Both the position numbers and the translations under genes were made by a program. Shown piece after piece: positions 34,376 to 43,545 of a stretch of 64,000 bases of DNA (positions are counted from its first letter, which is position 1; every line of letters starts with the position of its first letter). Source of the DNA: Gliomastix tumulicola (Eukaryota > Ascomycota > Sordariomycetes > Hypocreales > Bionectriaceae); the NCBI GenBank assembly GCA_001599755.1, contig BCHX01000005.1:690800-754799 (forward strand). The letters are read 5' to 3'. The notes beneath the pieces are model-generated. The model had not been told where the DNA came from, ran no database searches, and worked only from the letters and a program-made list of their open reading frames with translations.

Positions 34376-36079
34376 CTAAACATCATAGTGGTCGTCCAAA
34401 ATATCCTCAACCCGAGTCGCCAGAGACCCCGAAGCATCCTCAAGGCAGGCGTAGAAAGTCCGAGAGAAGACGTTGGTGTAGAAGATGGGCCGAAGCGTCG
34501 AGTAGGGCGTCGAGGGGAAGCCAAAGAGATCATACAATTCAGGCGCGATGCTCCCAAAGATGCGGTCATTCTCGCCGTTCGGGGGCGGGGGCTGCGTCAG
34601 GCCAATGATGACATGGCCAGGGGCCGTTGGGCCGACGCCGACACTGGCGCAGACCCAGCGGGAGTCAGCCACGATGGCCTCCACGCCGCAGCTGAGGCAC
34701 CAGGAGAAGTCGGCGTTGAACGCGTCACAGTTGCTGCACGGGTGCCAGAAGCCCGGGAGGAGGATGTTGACGGGGCCGTGCCACCTGTTGTAGTGCTCAA
34801 CTAGCTCGCGCTCGGAGTCGAGATACGCCCCGCAGATCATGTGGAAGTCGCCGCCGGCGAGCAAGGTGCGTCCAGCGAGGTGCTGACACTGCCACTTGGA
34901 GCCGGTGCGGTCCGAGAGGCAGCCGAGGCCGGTGACCGGCTGGCCGGAGGGGATGCGGAGATGGGGCGCCGTGAGGGCGCTGGAGATGTCGTTGGGCAGG
35001 ATGAGATCCTGAGGGTTGACGGTTGTTTGCTGCCAGGGCGTACCCGCGGAGCCTCCGTTCGAGGCACCCTGGGCAGAAGAAGAACCGGTGAACGGGGAAC
35101 CGGAGCCAGGGACGTACCCATCAGGAGAGTAGGTGGCGCAGCTGACAATAGGGCCGGTGACATTGCCATCGGCGCCAAGAGGGTTCATGGGGGCGCTGGT
35201 GAAGGCGATGGGAGGAGGGTAGGAGGGAGCCATGGCAGCCAGGCCAGAAGAGGCCATGGCAGCAAGGCCGGGGGCAGGGCCGACGTAAGGGGTGAGGTTG
35301 AAGTCGGTGGGGGGACCGGCGGAGGCGACAAGACCAGCACTGGCCGGAGGCCCAGCGCAGATGATGGAGTCAGGGCCGTAAGTAGGACCGGTGTAGGCGG
35401 TGGGCGCCGGGTTATAGGCGGGAGACGAGGCCAAGACGACAAAAGGGTCCTCGAAGGCAACCTCGTCGAAGCCGGGGCAAGGGTCGAAGGCAGGGACAGG
35501 GGCAGAGCCATAGGTCGGAGCCGTACCACAGCGAGCATCAGGGCTGAGACGACGACGACGACGAGGAGGAGGACGGTCACGGCCATGCTTGCTGCAGCCA
35601 CTAAGAGGGGCGACATCGCCGAGGTCCCTACCATTGGCGGAGGCGTCAGCCACGCATGCGAGGCAGCCCTTGCACCGGCGCTGGGAAGGTAGGCATCATT
35701 AGCATCGGTTGGTATTCTCCTGGAGGAGTGGTGACCGGTGGAGGAGGCTTACCTGGATCTTGCGAGTCCTCCGTCTCTTGTTGACGCTGATCGGTCGCGC
35801 GACAGGGGGAAGAACGGGCCGAGCCCTGAGCCTGCCAGCGCTGCGATCGTGCATCCTGGCGATGCGGTACTTCCACTTGCCGAAGCCGAGGCGAGTCTCC
35901 TGGTGAACAATGTCACGGCGGAGATAGGCCGCATTGTCGGCCATGGCGGTAAGTTCTTCCTGGGGGAGAGGGGGAGGAGCAATGGCAGGGAGAAAGTATT
36001 CGCCGGTGCGAGGATCGTAAAGGCTCGACATCCAATACTTGTTCTCCTCGTCGGGTCGAAGGGTGTTAATGTATTCCAT
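34376..36079 (-). CDS. Hypothetical protein with Cys/His clusters and Pro/Ala-rich middle
   Basis: Two exons (36079-35753 and 35680-34376) give 543 residues; the 72-bp intron has a GCTAAT branch and a TTCCCAG acceptor. ATG 36079 is used because the codon at 36088 is GTG. The N-terminal 110 residues are moderately hydrophilic, ending in a basic patch (NKRRRTRK) that could be a nuclear signal. The splice junction creates RRCKGCLAC, a short cysteine cluster. The centre is Gly/Ala/Pro/Ser-rich. The C-terminal third contains WQC, HMIC, a distal HYNRWH, then CSNC and CLSC pairs, suggestive of zinc binding (C2H2-like plus a ribbon). I recognise no named family. Function unknown. Confidence 0.65.
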
Positions 36080-36863
36080 GATGGGCACGATGAGTTACTG
36101 AGGAAGAAGTTTCGAGTCTCAAAGGGGGGAGGGAGAAAGTAGAGGCTGGTAAGTTGGAGCAAGGAGGAAAGAACGATGGGGTATCTTGAAGAGGTCTGAG
36201 TGCTGAGCTGAGCTGAGCTGAGCTGAGCTGAGCTGTGGTAAAGCTGTGCTGTGGTGAAGCTAAGCTGTGCTGTGGTGAAGCTGTGCTGTGGTGAAGCTGT
36301 GCTGTGGTGAAGCTGGGCTGGGCTGTGGTGAAGCTGTGCTGTGCTGTGCTGTGCTGTGGTAAAGCTGTGCTGTGGTAAAGCTGTGCTTTGGTGAAGCTGT
36401 GCTTTGGTGAAGCTGGGCTGTGGTGAAGCTGGGCTGGGCTGTGGTGAAGCTGTGCTGTTCTGTTCTGGGCTGAGCTGGGTGGTTGTCTGAAGGTAGAAGT
36501 AGCTGGTGAGGAGGGAGGAAGGTAAGTCCATCTCGAGGGGGGAGATGGTCCCTTCTATATACTTAAGACATTTGAGACAGGTCTGGGGGACCTCACACCG
36601 CACACCCGAGTCACTCGTGTTTCCCAACTTTTCTTCTGCTCGTTTCCCTCTGCTTGCTCAAACGAAAAAGCTGGTTGATTGTCTACTAGTAGCTGTTTGC
36701 TATGGTGCATTAGTCTCCCCCCACAGCTCCCAAGCCACCAAACAACCCGTCCCGCCTCCCAAGTCCCCTCCCCCCCCAAAATGATTGACCAGGATTCGAA
36801 CAAGCAAGCAACCAAGCGATAGAGCAAGCAAGCAACATGTCAAACATTTGTCGCTGCACCCCG
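36080..36863. other. Spacer with GCTGTG minisatellite
   Basis: Upstream region of the hypothetical gene at 34376-36079 and 3' flank of the Mte1-like gene. The repeat at 36199-36478 is listed separately. The rest shows nothing recognisable. Confidence 0.5.
36199..36478. repeat. GCTGA / GCTGTGCTGTGGTGAA minisatellite
   Basis: It starts with five to six tandem GAGCT pentamers and continues with units of about 11-16 bp such as AAGCTGTGCTGTGGTG. It lies about 120 bp upstream of the start codon at 36079, so it is probably transcribed as leader or sits in the promoter. Confidence 0.85.
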
Positions 36864-39107
36864 TCACTTAGGTCGACTCATTCCGAGCAGGTCCTTGGCG
36901 TGTTTGCTCCAAACGCCCCCGTTTGCTGTGGTGAAGCTAGGTATGCGGGTGGTATTATTATTTATCGGCACTGCTACTTTTGGCGTCGCTACAACTCGCT
37001 TCGGTGCAGTTATCGGTCTGGTTCGCTGCTGCTGCTGCGGCTGCAGCAGGTGCAGCGGCTGCAGAGGGCGACTGGGAGGCACAGGATCGAATGGCACGAG
37101 TTGTCGAGGTGCTTGCCCAGCGGCGTCTGCCTTTGTGGCCGCTTTCCTCCCTCTGGTAGCGGGATTGGTCATCCAGCGTGTCGGCTCGTTAGTGCCCTGA
37201 CCCCTGTTCGGCCTGGCCTGTGGTTGGGCTAGGGTGTTTGTAGTTGTAGTGGGCTCTCTGGACGTCTTAATGCTCACTGCATCTGGGACTTTGGCACGGT
37301 CGTGCGCGGGTACGTTGTTCTGGGCAATCGGACGGACGATCCGCTCCAGCGTCGCTGCTCGACTCTGGTTCTGCCCATCTTGCTGCCCCACTGGCTGAGG
37401 CGATTCGATCGGGGCAGATGCGGCGACCGGCTCACGAGTGACCTTGTACCAGTCGGCCGGCAGGCCGATTACCTCCTTGCTCCTAATGTTCCCATGCCCA
37501 ATTCTCACGAGTCGGGGTCCTTTTCCCTTCCCCTTGATATTGCTGGGCTTGCGTGAGGACGAGTGTGAGGACGAGGATGAGAACGAGGATGAGAACGAGG
37601 ATGAGAACGAGGATGAGAACGAGGATAAGGCAGTGGGAGCGGACGCAGACGAGCTGGCCTGGTGGCCCTGGCCCCTGCCCGCACCACCCCGACCGATCCC
37701 AATTTGGGGCTGCTTCTTCTGAGTGCCCTGTGGATGGCTGTTTGTGTGGGACGCTGCTTGTACAGATGTTTGTCCTGCGCCGGACCTGCTAGTGCGTTGC
37801 ACGTTGCTTCTGCTGGGCTGGGCTTCGTCTGAATCCTCCATCCGCAACCATTCATCGATGCTGCTGTGATTGGATGATGCATCATCTTCTGGATCCGCCC
37901 CTACTGCGGCTGCCTTAGACATGGTGAGGTATGTCTCACTCGTTTTTGCAGGTCTAGTATTGGCATCTGTATTGACCCTCGCTCGGCTAGACTCACGGCC
38001 TGGAAGCAAGTCGCCGCCATGGCTTCTTCTCTCTTCCTCAGTGTGCTTCCCGAGTGGTCTGTGCTCGCTTGTCGAGTGGCGAGGAGGGGGAGGGGGGTAG
38101 CTGGGCTGGGCCTCATCCGAATCCTCCATCCGCAGCCATTCATCGATGCTGCTGTGATTGGATGATGCATCATCTTCTGGATCCGCCCCTACTGCGGCTG
38201 CCTTAGACATGGTGAGGGATGTCTCACTCGTTATTGCAGGTCTAGTATTGGCATTCGTATTTGCCCTCGCTCGATCAGCTTCGGCAGCGGCAGCGGCAGC
38301 GGCAGCAGCTGCTCGCTTCTCGGCCACGATCAGAAGCCCCCTCCTGTTCTCTGATCTGATACGGAGCTCAGCGCGAGGCCCTTGAGGAATGAATTTCTTG
38401 ACACTGTCTGTCTGGTGATCATCCTTCTCGCGGACCCTCGCATGAGGCTCCACCGCAAACACTTCTGCAGGTGCAGCTTCTGCTTGCTTCTTCCTCCTCT
38501 TGGACGGAGGCGGTGTGTCGAGCTCGGGCCTCCCCTCCTCTTCCCTTTGTCGTCTAAGGCGTGCCTCGTATGGCGACTCTTCCGGGACCACCGCCCTGCC
38601 TAGCCTGCTGCCACCCCCCGAGGGCGTCGACTGCTGCTGCTGCTGCTGCCGCTGCCCGTGGAGACTCAGGATCTCGCTGATTGGCCTCCGGATCATTGAG
38701 AGCTGCACGTTATCTGCAGGTCTCGGCCGACTGACCGTCGCGCTTGCCGCTGCCTTTGCCCTCCTGGCTTCCACCTCCTTAGCTCTCTTGTCGACCAGCG
38801 AGCTCAGGTTCTGCTCGTGCCGTCCGATCACATCGGCCACCTGGACTATGGCGCCCCCGCTCTCGAGCATGAGCTCCTCACCCTCGCCAAAGCCTTCATG
38901 TGTCCCGAGCCAGTGAGCATCGCCCACGTAGTTGCCGCGCTCGTCGTGCACGAAGATCCGCTTGTTGTAGGTGTGGTATTTCAGGCGGCCGTCCTGCCAT
39001 CTCTTCTGGTTCTTGCGTTTGATGTCATGCGAGAACAGGCACCGGTACTCGATGACGGATGCTGTGGTGGGCGGGCCACCGCCGCCAGCACTGGAAGATG
39101 AGGCCAT
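36864..39107 (-). CDS. ZGRF1/DUF2439-domain protein, Mte1/Dbl2 homologue
   Basis: Single-exon gene, 747 residues. Residues about 17-100 form the conserved N-terminal domain (IEYRCLFSHD, KRWQDGRLKYHTYNKR, VYD-like VHDERGNYVGDAHW) found in yeast Mte1, fission yeast Dbl2 and the N-terminus of animal ZGRF1. Family knowledge: these proteins bind D-loops and the Mph1/FANCM-type helicase in recombination and telomere maintenance. The C-terminus ends with GVWSKHAKDLLGM, resembling a conserved tail motif of the fungal family. Between them is low-complexity sequence: Gln, Ala and Ser runs and a KKRRKK-type basic patch. A 96-codon tandem duplication contains two near-identical copies of the segment ending IDEWLRMEDSDEAQPS. 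Role in DNA repair is inferred from the domain. Confidence 0.85.
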   Translation of the reverse strand: MASSSSAGGGGPPTTASVIEYRCLFSHDIKRKNQKRWQDGRLKYHTYNKRIFVHDERGNYVGDAHWLGTHEGFGEGEELMLESGGAIVQVADVIGRHEQNLSSLVDKRAKEVEARRAKAAASATVSRPRPADNVQLSMIRRPISEILSLHGQRQQQQQQSTPSGGGSRLGRAVVPEESPYEARLRRQREEEGRPELDTPPPSKRRKKQAEAAPAEVFAVEPHARVREKDDHQTDSVKKFIPQGPRAELRIRSENRRGLLIVAEKRAAAAAAAAAAEADRARANTNANTRPAITSETSLTMSKAAAVGADPEDDASSNHSSIDEWLRMEDSDEAQPSYPPPPPRHSTSEHRPLGKHTEEERRSHGGDLLPGRESSRARVNTDANTRPAKTSETYLTMSKAAAVGADPEDDASSNHSSIDEWLRMEDSDEAQPSRSNVQRTSRSGAGQTSVQAASHTNSHPQGTQKKQPQIGIGRGGAGRGQGHQASSSASAPTALSSFSSSFSSSFSSSFSSSSSHSSSRKPSNIKGKGKGPRLVRIGHGNIRSKEVIGLPADWYKVTREPVAASAPIESPQPVGQQDGQNQSRAATLERIVRPIAQNNVPAHDRAKVPDAVSIKTSREPTTTTNTLAQPQARPNRGQGTNEPTRWMTNPATRGRKAATKADAAGQAPRQLVPFDPVPPSRPLQPLHLLQPQQQQRTRPITAPKRVVATPKVAVPINNNTTRIPSFTTANGGVWSKHAKDLLGMSRPK
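37815..38285. repeat. In-frame near-identical duplication within the Mte1-like gene
   Basis: A stretch of about 165 bp around 37815-37985 recurs at about 38103-38275, offset 288 bp (96 codons). The GATTGGATGATGCATCATC core is identical in both. Differences are few, so duplication is recent or homogenised by gene conversion. Confidence 0.85.
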
Positions 39108-41048
39108 GGAAAATTGTCAGGGGAAAGAAAAAAAAAACCAAACGAACTGCTCTTAAAAAAACGAAGTGCTGAAAAAAAAAAAGAAGCGAACTGCTCTACA
39201 CTGAACGTGTCACTCAATTGCTCTGATCGTGATCTCTCAATGGGCATGGGTATGATGGGTATGGTATCTTCTTAATTACGCGTGCCAGGATTAACGCGAC
39301 AGCTCCTGGGGGGTGGAACAGTTGTCGCCTGATCACGTGGTTACTCTAATTAGGCAGTTTTATCCTTGATCGTACCTTCCGCGGTGCTGTGTGAAAAGAG
39401 AGCTCCTTCCTCGCGTGCACCGTTCGTGATGGCCCGACCTGTGCAGATTGAGGCCTCAAAACCCGGACGAAAATCACCGGTGCTGATTTAAAAAAAAAAT
39501 TATTCGGGTGGCTTGAGGGCTGCGCATCGGGTGTGCAGGTACTATAATTGAGCACACCAAGGCTCGGCGACTTCTTGCAGGACGCTTGCAGGGGAGCGAG
39601 GTGACACAGGCTGGGTCCGGGCATGCACGCTGCGGCGCTTTGAGTTCAGCATTACAGCGAGCGGTGTGACGTGTGGCACTTGCTGGGAGAGTTCTGCCTG
39701 CTTCCATTGAGTTCCGAGACCCCTCTTCGACCACCTTGTGAGGTAGGTACGACCTTAGTGGGTGCCCGCCTTAGGTACATACCACCTCGAGTAAGAAATC
39801 TCCCGAACTTGTGTGTTGAGGCGGAAGGATAGCAAGGCTCGGAGTGCTTAATTTCAAGGGCTGTTTCTGGATGCACTTGGACTCGAATGCCGTACTTAGT
39901 ACTTGTTAGTAGTTTGCATTCAATGCAGCAGACAGTGCCAGTCGTGTCATTGTTGAGAGCTTGGGGACAGGCGGCCGACAACCAGTTCTGGCAGTTACAG
40001 TGGCTACTAGTACCTACTCAGTAAGTACGGTGACGAGGTGCGGCAGGAAGTATTACGTACTTCGTTAGGTAAGAAGGTAAGTACTAGTAGTATGCACCTT
40101 TGCCTCGCTCTTTCCAGGGCGTCCCGTAGTCTGTGCGTCTCCCTCCAGGTTGCCTCTGTACCTACCCAGGCTTAATCTTATCTGCGTAAGAAGAAGGCTC
40201 GTGAAAGTGACCGTTCATGCCGACAGCCATGTCTGTGAGGGCTGTGTAGGAATCAGATTGTAGAGTGCTGGCAATTGAGTCCATTGAGGCCCGCGACAGC
40301 GACCTTCCTAGGTGCATAAGCCACTGCGGCTAGGAGTGGAAACCAATTCCATCCATCGCATCAATTACACCCCTTCACTCCCATCATTTTCACCAGGCAC
40401 AAGTAAAAGAAGCTGAACTTAAAGACAGTAGTAGAAAGGAGAAGTTATCATTCTCAGGAATGCTGAGGCCCAGCAGAGTGAGCCTTCGCAATCCATAGGC
40501 CTATGCTAAGGCAAAGAAAGCATCGTAACAAAAGGTAACGTGACGTAAAGTAGTGCATGATCAAACGATCGTTCCCTTGGCCTGGGCCCTTCCAGCGCCA
40601 TAGGGTATCAGTGAAGGAAAGAGAAAAGTCCCTAGAATATCCCATTTCCGTCGCTTTCCTTCCTGTATGGTAACTCCACGCAATGAAAATCCTCCAGTGG
40701 TACCAGCTGTGGTACCCTAAGTGGTGGACAGCAACGAGTCGCTGTCTATGTCAAACAAATTGGTTCCCATATCCCATTCCTATTCCCAGTCATGACAAAT
40801 TTGGTCAACCTGACGATGCAGGTAGATTCCTCCAATATGGCAGCATACGACCGACAACTGTGTTGGCCGCTGCAGATGGTGTGAAGAAAGAGGCAAAAGA
40901 AAAGAAGGAAAGTAGAAAGAAAAAAAGGAAAAAAGGAAAAAAAAGAAGAACAAGAAAAGATAAGTCGACGATGATAGTCTCAAAGGGCAAAGGCCATTGA
41001 TCATCAACCCGACAGAAGAGAAAGAGTAAAGCCCTCACATAAGAAGAG
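39108..41048. other. Intergenic, Mte1-like gene promoter side
   Basis: About 1.9 kb with no credible gene. Poly-A tracts at 39126-39136 and 39169-39182 lie just upstream of the start codon. Short TAGTAC/GTACTT motifs recur at 39895-40090. A purine-only tract of about 70 bp occupies 40887-40960. Confidence 0.5.
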
Positions 41049-41052
41049 CACG

Positions 41053-41220
41053 ATGCTCACAAAGAGCACGATGCTCACAAAGAGGAGGCATGCTCACAAA
41101 GAGGAGGCATGCTCACAAAGAGGAGGCATGCTCACGACGAAGAAGAGGCATGCTCACGACGAAGAGGCATGCTCACGACGAAGAGGCATGCTTACGACGA
41201 GGAGGCATGCTGCTCACATG
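41053..41220. repeat. 19-bp minisatellite, about nine units, abutting a stop codon
   Basis: ATGCTCAC (or a close variant) recurs at 41053, 41071, 41090, 41109, 41128, 41150, 41169, 41188 and 41207, spacing mostly 19 bp. The array reaches the TGA (41214-41216) of the minus-strand gene, so it forms the start of that gene's 3' UTR. Confidence 0.9.
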
Positions 41221-43545
41221 GAATGGGCATGGTATCCCCGACCAACAAGGCCCGAAGAAGGGCCGGCGGCGGAAGGGCCAGCAGCAGGGGGGTCGACATG
41301 TGGCTCCATGGGCTCAGCGTTGCCCAGGTCAAGGTAGCATCCGACGGCCGACTCGTCCAGGCTCATGGGGGTGACGGGACCGGGGCTCCCGACAGTCGGG
41401 TGCAGTCGCGGGGAGTCAGGTTTGGCTGACGAGGACCCCAGGCTGAGGGCTGGGAGTGCGTCGAGCAAGGCCTGAGCGTTCTGGGCCGCTGCGAGGAGCT
41501 CGTAGGCTCGAAGCGATACCTGCGCCATCATATCGCGCTGGTAAAGCAGGAGCCTGCGGCGGGCCTCGATCTCTCGGGCCATTTCTGGGCTTATAACTCC
41601 ATCACGAAAAAATGTGGCATGCTCGAAGGACTCGACGGGCTCGAGAGGCGGGAGGGGTTGGAGGGGTTGGAGCGCTTGGTAAGATTGGAGCAATGACAGA
41701 GGCTCGATGTCAGAGGCGGACGCCGTGCGCTTCTTCTTGCCCTGAGCCACGGCTGTGGCCGTTGCCGAGCCTGTGGCCGTGCCTGTGCCTGTGCCTGTGG
41801 CCGTGACTGTGCCTGTGGCCGTGGCTGTGGCCGTGCCCGTGATTGTGGCCGTGACCGGGACTGTGGCTGCGGCCTTCCCTTTTCCCTTGCTGCTCTTGCT
41901 CTCGGTGCTGCTCGTGCTGCTCGTGCTCTCCTCCTCCTGCTCCTCATCCTCCTCCTCATCGTCGTCGCTCTCCAAGTCCTTCTGCCTCTCCTCCTGGGTC
42001 CGGTTCTCCCAGTTGGACGGATAGTACTTGCCCATGGGGAGAGCGTGGACCTGACCCGTGGGCATGTAGGCCAGGATAACGGGGGCTTGGCCGGCTTGGC
42101 CCTGCGTGGTAGTAACCTCTGTGTTCGACATCTCGACCCTGGAGGTTGACGTGGGAGGAGGGCCTGTGGCATCCAGATCGCCCAGGATGTCGTCGTCGCT
42201 GAACGCGTGGTTCGTCCAGGGATGATTCTGAATCGCGGCGGGTCGGTTCTGCGGATGGAAAGGGTGAGGACGATGGATTCGAGAATCGGGGTCCTCGTGC
42301 ATGGGAAAATAGCCTCTTTTTGAAGAAATTACAAGTCAGTTTCGGGGCCCGGTCGTGACGTAGTTAGGGGTGGAAAGGATCAGGGCATAGTTTGGCCACG
42401 CTAAAGACTTACCCAGGCAAATCTCCTCGGGCGGAGAGAGGCTCAGGCGGGGTCCGAGCAGCAGACAAGTTGGTCATTCTGTTGACCCGTGGGATATCAA
42501 TTGCCATTGGGCGGGTGCCGCCGCCAAAGTACTCTGTGGAATGGAAGTGTCAGTCGATCAATTGGCGCGTCTGCAGAGACTAGGAAAAGACGACGGGATG
42601 GGATGAAGAGAGGAGGAAAAGACGGGATGATAAAGCAGAGAAGGGGAATCGAAAGCGAGCGGACTGAAGAGGGGGAATGACCGCCAAAGATCAGCATGTC
42701 ATCGCCCTGCCATTGCCAGGATGCCAGGATGTCAGGACGCCAGGACACCCAGGACACGCCGGTCTGGCGCTTGGACACCTCGACGATCATCCTGTAACAA
42801 GCGGTGACATGATTCAATCATCGGAATTTGGCAGGAATTGGAGGTGAGCCCAGTGCCCCAAAGACCACCACCAGAANCCCCACGAACCCACGATGCCACC
42901 CGCCGTCACACTTGTGGGGAGATGGAATGCCAGGGGCGCTCTAGGCGCTCTAGTGGCACGCACCAGCAGTTGCGTTTGGTCTAGCGGCGCACGTTGAGAT
43001 GATGATCCCAGTGGCTTGGTAAGACCTGCGGTAGCGCGAACTGGCGGTTTGGTCTTGGACGAGAAGGGATGGAATGGGATTCAATGGAATGTCCCCGCGA
43101 ACTGGGGACGTGCTAAGGGAGAAGAAGCCGACGACGACGACGACGACGACGACGAAACAAGACAAAGACGCCTGCCTGCCGCGAGAGAGAGAGAGAGACA
43201 GAGAGGGACGATGTGAAACGTCTCCATCGTCAAGCACTGTCCGCTACTCATGCAGAGACGGGCGGTCAAAGACTCGGAACTAGTGGATTACTTACCTTTG
43301 GCCGGGGTAGAAACTGGCGAGTCAGCAGGGCTGCTGCTGCCCGCCTGCTGAGAGGAGGGAAGATAACGGCGCTGCCAGGCCGGAAGCGAAGGCGTGGTCT
43401 GGCCCGAGGCAAGGGCCGCCTCACCATCGTCGTCAAAAGTCATTGAAAACTCGGACGACTCGGATACAGTACGGGCAGGCATGTCAGGTCGGCGGCGTGC
43501 TGAAAGGTAGTTTGGGGATCTCAGGGGTCGGGAGACACTGGACAT
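41214..43545 (-). CDS. Hypothetical low-complexity protein, multi-exon, N-terminal exon join unresolved
   Basis: Three downstream exons join cleanly: 42791-42682, 42533-42413 and 42315-41214, giving 443 residues if translation starts at ATG 42790. An upstream open exon (43545-43296, start MSSVSRPLRSPNYLS, donor GTAAGT) looks coding. Joined directly it would be out of frame, with an immediate stop, so a middle exon of length 3n+1 would be needed. A single N lies at 42877 in that interval. Conserved-looking segments are VSKRQTGVSWVSWRPD and QWQGDDMLIFGEYFGGGTRP. Then come an acidic Asp/Glu run, a Thr/Ala/Gly hexamer-coded repeat (TATATGT-type) and a helical EMAREIEARRRLLLYQRDMM segment. No family is recognised and function is unknown. 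Confidence 0.6.

Noticed and set aside
34841..35692. 283-codon plus-strand Gly/Arg-rich frame
   Set aside because: Antisense shadow of the Pro/Ala-rich exon of the 34376 gene.
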